Origin: Syngnathus acus
Lineage: Eukaryota > Chordata > Actinopteri > Syngnathiformes > Syngnathidae
Length of the DNA: 64,000 bases
Direction: 5' to 3'
NCBI RefSeq assembly: GCF_901709675.1
Contig: NC_051088.1
Coordinates: 12,069,693-12,133,692, forward strand
The translations under genes were made by a program, and so were the position numbers. Shown here piece by piece: positions 17,930-34,690 of this stretch. The notes under the pieces were generated by a model, which was given only the letters and a program-made list of their open reading frames with translations, was not told the origin of the DNA and did not search any database. Each line of letters opens with the position of its first letter. Positions within the stretch are counted from its first letter, which is position 1.

Positions 17930-18612
17930 AAGCTCTTCTCAAATTTTCTACATTGGGGTACACGTTTTAATCCCATTTCATCTGGTTGTTAGGCCCAAGT
18001 TCCTACGATGACTTCTAGTCCATTCACAGACTGTCAAACTGGGTCGAGTCACATGCTCTGTTCCGTTTTTGTGCTTTAAAGGAAAAAGGGCTTGTGTTTC
18101 ACCAATCACGCAAATACATTGTCATTATGTCAATCCCACAAAAATAAACCCCCTAGCCCTGAAAAGTGCTCAGCGGTTTCATCTCACTTCTGTGTAATTG
18201 TTAGTTACTGATAATATACAAACAGGAATTCATTTGGACACCAGGCAAGACAAATAGTTTGTAAAACGTTTGCTAGCTTTAATAGGTAGCAAAAGTAGTG
18301 TTTGCCCACACTAGCACACGGAGTAATGACCATTAAAAACACATTTCACAGCAATTTCAAAAGTGGAGTTAAAAAACTGAGCTCAGTAAATAGAAATTTA
18401 AAACACACAAAAAACACAGTTGGAGTAACGTGGCTAAAAGAAATGACTTCATTTTTGCCTTTCTGGCTTAATTCCTAAAAGTACAAAGAAAATGAAATAC
18501 TGACTGATAATAGTGTGAAGTAAACATTTCCTTTCTAACAGCAACATTCCAAAATAGCTTAGGGGTGTTTCTTTTCATCTTTTTATAAAAACAATACAAA
18601 AACATACTATCA
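17930..18612. other. 3' UTRs between convergent slc2a1 and mthfr
   Basis: No gene is seen. A plus-strand AATAAA at 18143-18148, 214 bases after the slc2a1 stop, is a good candidate poly(A) signal. The rest up to 18612 is probably the mthfr 3' UTR on the other strand. Confidence 0.6.
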
Positions 18613-21638
<3,026 letters not shown>

Positions 21639-23877
21639 GATTGGAAATTACTCTAAAGAAAGACAAATGTACAGAAAGGCAGTCACATACAGGTCAAGGT
21701 TGTGAACAGCGCACAATGAATATGCTCTACTTACTGTTTTTCAATTGATTGTTTTCAGTGGTCCAAAGTAGAATTTTAAGATGTGTATTTTGATTGAGTA
21801 TTTTTCTGACTACTTTTTACTTTTATGCCCTGCACTTGAGAATATATTTGAATATTTCTGTACATTCTATTACATTCTTTCTCAAAATAAATTGGTTACT
21901 TTTACAGACCTCTGCAGAACAGACATTAATAGAGCAAAGTCAACTGTGGTTGGGATCTTGATGAATTGAAATCTTGGGTGGAGAATTAAAAACAAATACA
22001 TAAGTAAGATAAAAGCAGTGGAATGGAGGATAATGAACCAGGGATCATTAATGACACACCAGTACATCAAGATTCCCAAAACGACGACAACCTTATTAAG
22101 GAGATTTATTTGATGTTGGTCCCGAGAGTGATTCAAGTTTTGTTTTAAAACCACCAGCTTCCGAAAGGAAAAAAATCTCAGTCGTAATCGTATGAAACGC
22201 AGGTAAAATTAATTTTTGCAGTTATCAAGAGCATATTGACACTCATATGAACACTATGCAAGTTTTTTGTTGTTTGAAGTTATCAAAATTGGTATTTCTT
22301 GGCATTCTTGACTTTTACTTAGGAAAAAGGGGTTAACTGTTTTTTCTACTTTTGTTTTTCTACTTTTGTTTGTCTTTTTTAAAACGCGAATGAGTATTTC
22401 TACAAGTAACGTGTGGAAGTACTTTCTCTGATTGTTTTATATTTTATACCCAAGCATTTTTCCTACAAATATCGTTTCGGTTATGACTTCAGTGTGCTGT
22501 TTCGACTTACATACAAACCCGTGTAGGTACGAAACTCCATCGTAAACAGAGGACCTCCGACCGTATTTAACCCCATCCCAACTTGCGTTTTCAAAACAAC
22601 AGAGTATAACGAAACAAATTGAAAAGCAAATATTAGCGTGCAACAAACGCAGACTGATCTTTTTAATACGAAAACGAGCAAGCATTCCATCTCCAAATTC
22701 CGCCCGTCTGCGTTCGTTAGCTTCTTTGTAACGGAGGGTGGAGATAAATTACGAACGGAGAGAGACAGGATCATTATTTCGACACTCGGTTGGGCGCAGA
22801 ACAGCGTGCACCATTACCTAGTTGCAACGGGAGACGTAATTAAAGTTTATTTGAATGTGTTAGCTAGTTCCAACGGGAGACATAATTAAAGTTTTTTTTG
22901 AATGTGTTAGCAGCAGCTCTTAGTGGAGCAGAGCTAGCAACCTGACACCACTGACTGAACATAAAAATAATCCCACGTGCTTTACCATTTTACAGGCTGA
23001 GCCTAGCATATTACAAAAAGCGTAAGTCAAAGTGGTTAGTTCTCACTTTTCTTTTTCCAGTCGCACCGCTTTGTATCGCCGGTGTTCCAGGATTCCCACA
23101 AAATTAGTGGGTGGGCAAAAGAGGCGACAGCGTGGAGGTACGGAGGAAGTCCAATCCATGACATGAGCTGTCCACCAGGTGGCGCTGAGGGCTTGACGAC
23201 GCATTCATGTTCTTCTGGTAAAGTCGGAAATGGACAGACAAACGTTTAGACGAGGTCAATTTAAGTTCACTTGTTTTTGTATTGCATTTGTATTTTTTAC
23301 TTGTATTATATACCCCTAAACTTCTATGAATAAAATAAAATGGAAAGTTCAGAGCATCAGTGACCCTATGCTCCATATTGACATTTCTCAGATCCACATT
23401 TTCCATATAAAGTATAAAAGAATCCCAAATGTTTTGATAGAGTAACAGCTCTCCATTTTTAATGTAAGTTATCTACTTAATAGGTACATTTGTGGACAGT
23501 TTCTTCATCAAATTAATAAAGGCTAACAATATTTTATTCAAATCGCAGTTAATTATTACATAATAGAGTATGATTTGATCATGTTTTCTTTAATACATTT
23601 GGAAACTGTTATTGACATACATTTTTTCAATCATTTAATGGAATATTAATATAATTAATTGATTTTGCCACTTTTAGTCCTCCCAATAATCTAAGTGTGG
23701 GAATAGGAAAACTAGATTTTACTGATGGTTCATGTCTTTTTGGCATGAACACAACTTTTTTTTTCTTTTTAAATAGGCTAGTTTTAGTGCAAATCGTCCA
23801 TACGATACACCCAACGAGTCCCCGTCTTTTCAGCGTTTTCCTGTAGGCATTGAACGCATCATGACACAACAACGAAG
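21639..23877. other. Intergenic, shared 5' region of mthfr and clcn6
   Basis: The region between the divergent mthfr and clcn6 start codons contains no supported coding exon. Upstream noncoding exons of mthfr are likely but were not resolved. It holds an imperfect tandem duplication at 22818-22910. In mammals MTHFR and CLCN6 are also head-to-head and close together, so promoter sharing is plausible. Confidence 0.55.
22818..22910. repeat. 46-47 bp imperfect tandem duplication
   Basis: Two copies (22818-22863 and 22864-22910) of a unit with 'aacgggagac(g/a)taattaa' and 'tttgaatgtgttag'. They differ by a few bases and T-run length. Confidence 0.9.
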
Positions 23878-26800
23878 ATGGCGTGTTGTGGGAACTGTTT
23901 CGGGTGTAGTCGTTGCAATGAAGAGGAGACGCGCACGCCAGAGGAGCTGGTAGGACGATACAATTCTGTAGCAATGCGGGTGTATATTCACATTTTTTTC
24001 ATTTGACTTGTATGCTTTCAAAGGAGTCCAAACTCTGTATTGAGATGTCTTGTTCGCTGCAGCTCACTGTTTCCCCAAATGTGTTATTACCATCCAATAT
24101 AACTTAAGTAATCAGCCTCAACGATCGTAGTCATTTGCTTGCAGAGTAATTTTGCCAAGTTGCAAAACTGTTTTCACAATTTCCCAATACTGAATTCATC
24201 ACGGTTCAAAGAACGCGGTCATTGTGCAGCATCATTGGGTGGGTGCTGAAAAGGCAGGCAGATCGATGCGTTTGTGTGCACGTTGTTAAATTCATGCTAA
24301 TCTTAAACAAGTGGCAGCAGCACTGGTCAAAATATTAAACCCTCCTCCCAAAAAAACCCAATATATTTTGCTGTTGTTGCAGACAATTCTTGGAGAGACT
24401 CGAGATGAAGAAGATGAGATTCTGCCAAGGAAGGACTATGAGGTAAGATAATGAAAACCATTAGGTTTAAGGTGCAGTTTATGTGTCATCATCTGAGAGT
24501 AACCTTTTTGATCAAACAGAGTCTGGATTATGACCGATGTGTCAGTGAACCCTATGTGGACGTTTTGGAGGGGATGGACAACAAGGTAAGCAAAGACAGC
24601 GTAGACGTGACGGGTGTTTATGTACATGTGTTCTAAATCAGAGGATTTATCTATTTATTATAAAATCTTATTGCTGAAATCAGATTTAATATCGGTGTCG
24701 TGTAGTCAGGCCATACAGATGAGCTCACAAAATATTTTAAAGGGAAATTTGTGTGCATTCGACCTGCACAATTCAGATTTTCATGTTACTTAACAATAAG
24801 GTACAATATTGTGATTATGATGAGAAATGACTTTCTGTGTTTTTCTTTCCCCCAACAGAAAGCAAAAAAGTATGAAGCGATGCGATGGGTGATGGTGTTT
24901 GCGATTGGAGCATCTGTTGGATTGGTATGTACTTCCGGAGTTTCCTCCTCTTCTTTCTGCTTTTAAACATAGGCCTGATTACTCTCAAATGTTCCCATCC
25001 TCTCTTTTCTTTTAGCTGGGTCTGTTTGTGGATTACTTTGTACGCTTCTTCACCAAACTCAAGTTCACTTTGGTTGGTTATTGTATCCTTTAGAAAGCCT
25101 GCAATTTCCTCTTCAGCACCCATTGAATTTCAGAAGCGATTTTGCTTTCCGCATTACTCAGAATGTACCATGTGATGCCTACTGTCAATTTAATTTGTGA
25201 TTTATTTTTTCACTTTCTGGTAATCAATCTACATGTTGTCGTTTTCACATGCTGTTGTTATCACAAATAGTGTCATCAATGTTCATTCTTCCAGCCAGGA
25301 CAACTAGTGGTTGTGTATGACACATGTTGTGCCAATCACAGCATGGAAGTCTTTATACCTTAATTTGAAGTCTTCAGCTGTCGAGGAGTGCAGTGAGAAA
25401 GGCTGCCTCCCTCTGTCACTACTGGAGCTCCTGGCATTCAACATGACCTTCATCTTTATTGCCAGTGTGCTCGTCCTCATCGAGGTGAGAAAGTGTACTT
25501 CTGCAACATGCCGGATATAGATTTGCTGACCTTGCATGTTTTAGTTTTTGCAGTGTTAGAGCTTTTGGTCTATTAACTTTGCTTTGTTGGACTGGTCAAA
25601 TGTTGAGAAAGAAAAATGGTCAATATATGTAAAATAGCCGTTTTGGAATAGTTAGTGCAACCTACCATGTAGCTTTACAGTCTAGCGGTAATCGAATATC
25701 GAATCTCTGTTGTTTTTCAGCCCTTAGCTGCAGGCTCGGGGATTCCCGAAATCAAAAGTTACTTGAACGGAGTGAAGATCCCTGGCATCGTCCGGCTACA
25801 AACGTTTCTCTGCAAAGCTGTTGGAGTTCTGTTTAGTGTCGCTGGAGGTAAACTGTGATGATGAATTTGTTGCTTTTCATTGCTATTACACGTATCAAGT
25901 CAGAAGGGAAATGTAAAAGGGTATTTTTCATTTGAATGAGTTGTTGATGTGCTTGAAATGTCAAACTCATCTTCCGAACTGCGAAGATGTCCTTCCGCCT
26001 TAACTAAAACCAAATTCTTGTGGGATAAAACAGACCAAAGGAAATAACACATTTTTCCACGTGCTTTTGGGAGATGTTATCAAAAGAATTGAAGCAGGCA
26101 TAAAGTTATTTTTCTTATAAAAAAGCTTTTATCTTTCCACATAAACAGATTGACACTGTATTAGAGATGGACGTCACATGTCACACGTGGTATTTGTCAC
26201 AAATTCCTACAGCTCTCTTAAAGTTGCTCTACTTTCCTTTTTTTCTCTTTGCCTCTTATATCATGTCACTCGTCCAACTTGTCTCACATGTGAGCCTGAA
26301 CAGGATTGAGCAGCATAGAAAATTGATAGATGGATATCCTGTTCTTGTAGGTGCAAATTCCACAAGATTATCTTAATTTTCTTGGGGGTAAATATTGAAA
26401 TAACTCCTTATCTTTACTTGCCACAGTTAGAAGATAACACTAGTTTAGTTCCCATCTCACAAGGCTTTTATATTTTTTTCCTCTGCAGAATTTCAGTTAT
26501 CATTTCACATACTTGATTCATTTACATTTAGCATGTTGAGATTATTGCCCCAGGTTTGACACAAAGTTCCCATTTGTTTAAGTTTGAGTTTTTCTGTTGT
26601 GTCCTTTCAGGTCTTTTTGTAGGCAAAGAAGGTCCGATGATACACAGCGGAGCCATTGTGGGAGCCGGCCTTCCTCAGGTACATAAAGTCAATATTTACA
26701 ATCATACAAATAGTTCAAGTCAATATTTAAATCAATATTTACGAGTGTTCAACTATTGTTAGACATTTCAGATTTGGTGTTACAGTATTGTTAACAATAG

Positions 26801-29800
26801 AAACAAAAATATGTCCTGGTAGAAATTCACTTTAGTGAGGAACAAGGGCATCTAAAATCTTACTGTGACAAAACGATGACATGTCTCGCTTTGAAAATGG
26901 CTCCCCTGAATCCTGTCTTATTTTTTTTCTCTCAAGTGATTTGAAGTTGTTGCTTTGACTGTCGTTCTGGTTTGAGTGCTGCTATCGAATCTATTGTGCT
27001 TCTCAGTTTCAGAGCATCACTTTTAAGAGAATTAAATTAAATTTTCCATTCTTCCGGAGTGACAGGTGCGATCACGATACACAATCTTATAGCACTGTCC
27101 ATTTTGTTAGTGCCTTAAAACCTACAAAATGTCATTTTTCTCCTTCATTAGGGACAAGCGAGACTTTGTGTCAGCTGGTGCTGCTGCCGGAGTAGCCGCT
27201 GCCTTTGGCGCTCCCATCGGGGGGACCCTGTTCAGCCTGGAGGAGGGCTCCTCTTTCTGGAACCAGGCCCTCACCTGGAAAGTGGTAGGTCCTGCGCTAC
27301 CTACGTTGAAATATATTTTATAAAAAAATACAGCTGGTAAATAGGAGGACTACTTCTTTAAAATGTTGTCTTCCAGCTCTTTTGCTCAATGTCTGCTACG
27401 TTCACCCTCAACTTTTTCCGTTCGGGGATCAACTTCAACAAGTGGGGCTCCTTCCAGCTGCCTGGCCTGCTCAACTTTGGAGAGTTTAAGGTAAGAATGT
27501 AACTCGCTAAATAGTCCCGAATTCAATTTTTCAAGGCGATGCAAGTGCGACTTGCCGTTTACAAGTTCCAACTAAATGATATTAGCACGTACATCACTGT
27601 ACTGCTGTTGTCTTAATGTGAAGAAAATAAAATTCTACCAGATTCAAATCCATTTTACTCGTCAGTGTTCAGATGAAGACAAAAACTGCCACTTGTGGAC
27701 TGCAGTGGACCTGGCCTTCTTTGTCTTGATGGGGATCGTGGGTGGGCTGCTGGGAGCGCTCTTCAACTGCATGAACAAAAACCTCACCAAGTATCGCATG
27801 AGACACATCCAACCGAAGGCCAGATTTATCAGGTAACGCCTTTCCACACGGGACTCCATCTTTTCCAAAGGATGCCTTTTTATTGAAGCATGTTGTTACC
27901 ACGCTTTCTTTGTGCTCATAGGGTTTTAGAGAGCCTACTCGTTGCCATGGTGACAACAGTGGTGGTTTTTGGCGCGTCCATGTTGTTGGGCGAATGCAGG
28001 GACTTGTACTCTCCTCCAACACATAACACCACAGTAAGCAGCTTCTCGTTTCTCTAACTTTATCTTCATTTATTTGAACGTCGGTAAAAATGACAAAGCA
28101 ATCTTTATGGCTGTGGTTTTTTTTCTCCTATGAACTCATTTTCTTTTAGCTTTCTGTCGGTGAGGACATCAACTCAACCATCCGCCAGTACTTCTGCTCC
28201 AACAAGACGTATAACGACATGGCTACCTTGTTCTTCAACCCGCAGGAGGCTGCCATCCACCAGCTTTTCCACCAGGATGGTGAGATGGGAACTTGGGAAC
28301 ACTGAGGTCAAACGCAGATCATTTTCATTTTGATAAAGCATTACTGAATCGTAGCCAGTGATTCCGTATTAGAAACATGTTCCTCCATTTTTTCGTTACT
28401 GTAACAGCTAATCTAACATGTTACTTTTGCTTTCCGTCTAATCACTCAGGTACCTTCAGTCCGGTGACTCTGTCGGTGTTCTTTCTGCTTTACTTCCTGT
28501 TGGCCTGTTGGACCTACGGCGTGTCAGTACCCAGCGGTCTCTTTGTCCCGTCACTGCTATGTGGGGCCGCCTTTGGACGATTGGTCGCCAACATCCTTAA
28601 AGTGTAAATATAAAATGTCTTTCTCATGCCAGTGACGACCTCGATTCTGATTGCCGTGATTGTTTCTATCTATGGCAGGAAACTGGGAATGGACATCTAC
28701 GCCGGCACCTTTGCTCTCATTGGAGCTGCTGCATTCCTCGGAGGCGTTGTCAGAATGACCATCAGCCTTACTGTCATCCTCATTGAATCCACCAATGAAA
28801 TCACATATGGACTCCCTATTATGATCACCCTAATGGTATGCAATATTCAGAAAGTAGACACGTTTTCTCTTGGATGTCGTTCTTTTGTTTATATTGCATG
28901 CAGTCAAAGTTATTCCTCTCTTTATCTTTACCAGGTTGCAAAATGGACCGGGGATTTGTTCAACAAGGGCATCTATGACATTCACATCCAGCTGAGAGGA
29001 GTTCCACTTTTGGAGTGGGAGACTGAGGTTGAGCTGGACAAGTAAGTTGTCTTCAATAAAGCGATTTCTTCACCATTTCACCAATTGATGGTACCATTTC
29101 ATCGAATAGATTAGTGAAATTGTTTTGGAAACTAGTTATTCACCAATATCCCCACTAGGTGTCGCAAACATTCTACAACTGCAGAAAATTGTTTAGTTGT
29201 AATTCAGCAGCAAACAATAACATTGAATAAAAATGTATTAATAGCGCATATCTAAAATCGAATCTAATAGAACAGTAAATTAACTATTCAACCAACATCT
29301 TAACCACTGTTCAATACAATAAAGGTAAATTGAGTATAAATGATGGAAACTGTCAAAACCATAAATTCATATCCTGAGTGCTTGTTTCTGTTGCCACATC
29401 CACCTCAGGCTCACCGCCAGCGATATAATGGAGCCCAACCTGACCTACGTGTACCCCCACACCCGGGTGCAATCTCTAGTCAGCATCCTGCGCACCACCA
29501 TTTACCACGCCTTCCCCGTGGTCACTGAAAATCGCCCGAACGAGCAGGACTTCATGAAGGGCAACATCCTCGTCAGCAACAACATCCACTTCAAGGTACT
29601 TCCTGTTCCACTTAGGCAATTCTGAGGTGCCGAATAAAGACAAAGCGGGCATATAAATTAGGTCATCATAATCCAGCACTGTTAATAAAGTGCTCTGCAC
29701 CAACCTTTTGTTTTTATACTATACATTGTAAGTTTTGGGGGATCATATTTCATTCAACATACATGTTTCTATTCACATTTGGAACAGGCCTGGTTTCAGT

Positions 29801-31558
29801 GTGAAGATGCGCAATTTCAAGTGTTTCTTTTTTCCATGCTGCCTGCATGCTTTTCCGAATTTTGCCTCTCAAACACAACTGTTAAACAAGATTGCAATGT
29901 CAACAAGAAGTTGGGGAAAAATAATAAAAATATGTCGAGCGCTTTTCCATAACGGCTCTAATTGAAACAGCTCCAGTATCATGGGCAGTCTTAATTGTAC
30001 GTCATTGGAATAAATGTATGAGTTTAATCAAGAGAATGATCAATGAAGTTCTGCCCTCATCTGTCTGCCATGTAGAAATCCAGCGTTGTATCACGCGCAA
30101 GTGAGCAGAGACGGCGCTGCCAATCCATGAAGTCGTACCCCTCCAGTGAACTCAGAAACGTTTGTGATGAGCAGCGAGCTGCCGTGGAGCCAGCGGAGGA
30201 GGGAGAGGACCTCCTGCAGCAGATGTTGGAGAGGAGGTAGGACACCATCTTACCTTTGAAAATGTACATCATTAAACACAAAAAGTTGGATATTAGGCTT
30301 CCTGGTGCAATCTAAAATGCACTATAATTTTTGGACCACAGTATTAGCACATTTGCAGCACCAGGTAGGTATTAGTGGTGGGGCTCCAGAGAACTTTAGA
30401 TCTTATTTGACAGGCAAGACATTTTGTGTAACCTCAGTCACTCTGAATCCCATTCTACCGCACTGTCCTATGGTGTTCCACAGGGTTCAATTTTGGGGCC
30501 CCTTCTGTTTTGATTGTATTGGCTGACCTTGGGAAAACCATATATGCAATCTTTTAGAATATTAAATGCTGGAGATCTTAACTGGGACTAGACATATTGC
30601 TGAAACTGCTATAGTTCCATTCCCCGAATCCTTATTTACTTATATATACTTATTGTTGTGTTTCAATTGTTTCAATATATTGCTAACACTAATAACTGTG
30701 TGTCATGTTCAGGCATATGCCCTACCCCAACTTGTGCCCAGACCAGTCCCCCAGTGAGGAGTGGACAATGGAGGAGCGTTTTAGGCCGCTCACCTTCCAT
30801 GGCCTCATCCTGCGCTCTCAGCTGGTCAATCTGCTCATGAGAGGCGTGTGTTATGCTGAGAATCAGCCGGTCAGTGGCACAAATGTTCACACATCAAGAA
30901 TGCGTTGAAATGCAAAGCATCCATGATATGTGGTCGTCCCTGACCACGCGTTCCATGTTTTATGCAAGTTAAATCTGAACCGCAGTCTGAAATCCTGCAA
31001 CTACTTCTTTCTCAACCAGGACAATGCTGTGGTCTTTCTTATAATTAAATGCCATGTCTTGTCAGAGTGCCACGCAACCCAGATTGACATATGCAGAGAT
31101 AACTGAAGATTATCCCCGTTTCCCTGATATCCACGACTTGGACCTGACCCAGCTCAGTCCCCGCATGATTGTGGTATAGCCCATTCAGCCAAAGACCATC
31201 TTCAAAAATTGTTCTATTAAATAGTAGTGTTGATTTAACAAAGCGTCAAATGTTCTCAATTTTTACAGGACGTCACTCCTTACATGAACCCGTGTCCCTA
31301 TACTGTGTCACCAAACACCCGCATCTCCCAAGTATTCAACCTGTTCCGAACAATGGGACTACGGCATTTACCCGTGGTCAACGCCGTAGGAGAAGTAAGT
31401 CGTAATCTGTTGTTGTTACTGAAGTATTGAGCCTTTGTCTTCTTTGCACTAACTTGTGTATCTTCCTTCTAATTCAGATTGTTGGGATCATCACGAGACA
31501 TAATTTGACTCATGAATTCCTTGTGGCCAAACTGCGACAGCACTACATCACAATTTGA
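23878..31558 (+). CDS. clcn6: ClC-6 chloride/proton exchanger
   Basis: Late-endosomal 2Cl-/H+ exchanger. Coding exons: 23878-23949, 24383-24442, 24520-24585, 24859-24924, 25016-25072, 25371-25484, 25721-25847, 26611-26678, 27007-27065, 27152-27284, 27377-27490, 27666-27832, 27922-28033, 28150-28279, 28450-28603, 28679-28835, 28935-29041, 29409-29595, 30076-30236, 30713-30869, 31066-31173, 31269-31394 and 31478-31558. They encode 860 residues (human 869). The N-terminus shares [27 protein letters not shown] and SLDYDRC with human CLCN6. The anion-pathway motifs GSGIPE and [10 protein letters not shown], with the gating glutamate, are intact, as is [20 protein letters not shown]. Two CBS domains follow ([20 protein letters not shown] and the C-terminal [20 protein letters not shown]). 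The junction of exons 5 and 6 is the least certain. The chosen sites give one residue fewer than human there. The gene leads into the natriuretic peptide cluster, as in human. Confidence 0.95.
26285..26336. repeat. End fragment of a teleost dispersed repeat
   Basis: The piece 'gagcctgaacaggattgagc' followed by 'agcatagaaaattgatagat' resembles the usual end of the fish repeat also seen at 3370. It lies in a clcn6 intron. Confidence 0.4.
30350..30530 (+). mobile_element. Relic of a non-LTR retrotransposon reverse transcriptase
   Basis: In clcn6 intron 19 a frame reads [10 protein letters not shown] and, about 60 bases on in a second frame, [14 protein letters not shown]. The second is the conserved RT core of LINE elements. 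Frame shifts and short length show it is dead. The exact clade cannot be told. Confidence 0.75.
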
Positions 31559-31706
31559 TTGGACCGGTTTCATTTCGCATCTTTAATTGACCACCATTCC
31601 ATGCTTGTTGATGTAAATTATGTTCTATTTTTTTAATCCCTATTGTGTTTTAATTACTGTATATGTTTGTAAACCACTTTTATTATATTGTCTTATTGCT
31701 TTGCAT

Positions 31707-31712
31707 TATTAA
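31707..31712 (+). promoter_or_regulatory. Candidate clcn6 poly(A) signal
   Basis: An ATTAAA hexamer in 'gcattattaaagctg', about 150 bases past the clcn6 stop codon. Confidence 0.4.
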
Positions 31713-32111
31713 AGCTGTTAAAATGCTGCATTTGTGAGCTGACTCCTGTTTTTGCTTACATATGATACAAACACCTTTTGTGGCTTAGCGAACATTTATC
31801 GCCTATTTTATTTTAGATCAAAAGATGGACTATCTTGTGTAAAATGTCATTTTCCAATTTCTATACAACTTATTTTGGGGGGCTTAACAAAAACAAACTA
31901 TTTTTCCAAAAACATTGATAAACATTCAATGAAAAAAATCTGTGAATGTTAAACCACAGGTGCCAAATTGCAAATATATAGGGCTCAACTGTACTAGTTT
32001 GAAATTGTAATTTCACCAATCACCACTAGATGACAGGTATGGCTTACACTAGGTCTGATATTGCTACTCCACAATTTGTGTCAAATATTGCGTTTTAAAA
32101 AACTACAGGTC

Positions 32112-32490
32112 TACAGGACTGTCTCAGAAAATTAGAATATTGTGATTTTATTTTCTGTAATACAATTAAAAAAACAAAAATGTCATACATTCTGGATTCA
32201 TTACAAATCAACTGAAATATTGCAAGCCTTTTATTATTTTAATATTGCTGATTATGGCATACATCTTAAGAAAACTCACATATCCAATCTCAAAATATTA
32301 GAATATCATGAAAACGTATACTAGTAGGGTATTCAACTAATCACTTGAGTTGTCTAGTTAACTCGAAACACCTGCAAGGGTTTCCTGAGCCTTGAAAAAC
32401 ATTCAGCTTAAGCTAAATCACAAGCTTAAGACTGCTGATCTGACTGCTGTCCAGAGGACCATCATTGAAACCCTCCATCAGGAGGGTAAG
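32112..32490 (+). mobile_element. 5' fragment of a Tc1-like transposon
   Basis: It starts TACAGGACTGTCTCAGAAAA, a typical Tc1 family inverted-repeat end preceded by TC rather than a clear TA. It continues through the noncoding leader and into the first codons of the transposase region (GACTGCTGATCTGACTGCTG, then the stretch coding QRTIIETLHQEG), where it stops. Most of the leader is nearly identical to the copy at 48339. Confidence 0.85.
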
Positions 32491-34499
32491 ATGGTGACAA
32501 ATTGAGACAACTATTTGAGAAAAATATTTTGTTACTCATGACAAACATGATTATCATATAGTTGTGGTGCTAAACTGTTTTAACTGGCTGTTTTAATATT
32601 TTTTTGTTCATGCTAGAAGTGATGATGGGGACCTTTACAGCCTGGGGTCAAGCCATTGATAACCATCTGAACACAGAGGGAGGCCAGTTGCAGGCAAGAG
32701 GTTGCTAAAGAGATTTTAATGACACAGTAAGTCATGTCTCTGAGACATCTGTGCTTTGTTCTTTTCCTATGAGACTGTTTTGTTCTTTGGATGGTGTGTG
32801 TCTTTGTATTGCATCCTTGACTATCTTGCATACTGTCGATACAGATGTCTAACTTTTTCAAGCAAAATGTATTTATGTACCGTACACCTGCATAGGAAAA
32901 TGAAATTGTACACACAAGTGGAGTTTATGGACCAGGGGGAAATTACAGGGGTGAGAAGTGCATAATGGGAGGAAGTGCAATTCAGCTATGCTTCATAGCA
33001 TTGAAAAGCATCATGACAAGAGCCATTAGTTTGTTTTTAATACACTAAGTGCTGACAACCTTGCATAATGAACAGAATGTTTTGGGCCTGTGATTGACAC
33101 TAATAAAAGTACCTTTTAACGGAACTGAATCCAATTGATGTGTGTAGTCCATTAAACTGTGAATTATGCAGATTTCAATGTACAACATAGAATTTGAGCA
33201 CAATACAGCAAGGATCATTTGAGCTGCTGGTGAAAGTAATACTAGGTGAAATGTGCAGTTGTGTGCTTCATTAGCAATTATAATTCTGTTTGAAGAATAG
33301 CAACTCGGAAGCTTCCTCTCGAGCACCATACCTCACTTTACAGTCCATGAAAATAACTTTGTGTTCTGAATTTGACGCACCCAAGAAAAGAGTATTAATG
33401 ACTGGCAATTTAAAATCTCATCAAGTTTATAAAACCAGGCTTTAAAATCATGAAAAAGCGACCATGGTTAAACATGGTGGGTGTGTCCACTGAAACTGTC
33501 CAACAGTTCAATCCCTGGTGCAAAAAATATAACATTTCATTTTATTCACAATGGGTTAAATCTAATAAATAACCCAGAGAGATTTCGGATGACATTAAAA
33601 TGTAAATAAAAAGAACTGAATTGAGGTTTATTTAGGTAATGCATGTTAGAAATAACATGAGCTAATGCTAAATATATGCAACAACATCCCTGCTGTGTGA
33701 AAATAACCTTATCTGTGTAAAGGTGCCACTGGAAGGGTCACATGTGCTATGCTGGTCTTTCCAGTGCATGATGTAATGGCATGAAGCATGGGATCAGTCC
33801 ATGACAAGAATAGATAAGACGGCTGATGAATGCCATGAATAAATTTACTTAGCCTCAGCCAAGTGCAAGGTGTAAAACTTCACAAGATTTCACATTTCAG
33901 ACTGACTTTAATACATTGTTAATTTAGAGCAAAAAAAAAACCGTGGAAATCAAATGTGCTTTTATGTATCCTTCAAAACTTGTGCCCTGCTTAATCAACA
34001 TTATGATCGTTTATGATTGCAAGAAAACCATTTCTGTTTAAAGCACTGAACTGCACAAAAAAAATTAACCATGCTTAATCAAACAAACAACTTTATAACG
34101 CCATTGGAAAGCTCAAGAGCCTTTCATTTATTCATTTTATGCCTCAATGTGGTATTACCAATCCATATATATATATCTTGGGTTTCTTCCAGGAGGGTAT
34201 TTGTGGGTGTTGCTGCATCCGTGATGACAGCAGATGAGCTTTCGCTACTTTGTCCTCATTTATCATGTGTGACATTCTCCACAGGCACCAGCCAGCGCAA
34301 ACACGCTAGCAAAATAGGGTCAGCGAATATGACCTCGCCATCAATGGTGAATGGTGAGGTGGCGCCAACAAACTGATTCGAAGCAATTGTTTTGTAGCTT
34401 CACCCCTCCTCGCAAAAGGTTTAGGTATCACCAAATACGGTGGACAGGAAAACCATCAGCAGCGGTGGTGGCCCATTCATAAAAAGAAAATAGTAATTA

Positions 34500-34690
34500 A
34501 CTTTTGGGGGAGCCCATGAGCCGAAGCTCTGACATAATTGTGACATTTACTTGTCCCACCCCTTTCAGGCTCCCCCACCTGATGTCAGCAAGCTGTTGTT
34601 TAAATGATGGGGAGCTCAGGCTCTCATTAAGGTCCTTAATGGAGGGGAAACAATGAGTGACAGTTAAGCGGTTTAAATGTCAGTCAGCCT
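34500..34690. other. Candidate conserved noncoding element
   Basis: A repeat-free block upstream of the natriuretic peptide genes with two GGGGAG/GAGGGG-type blocks and TCATTAAGGTCCTTAATGG, which contains the near-palindrome CATTAAGGTCCTTAATG. It stands out from the AT-rich surroundings. This is a guess from composition only. Confidence 0.25.

Noticed and set aside
25016-25484. Frame break in clcn6 between exons 5 and 6
   Set aside because: A donor at 25073 and acceptor before 25371 keep the frame, with one residue fewer than human. The exact junction remains uncertain, but no break is needed.
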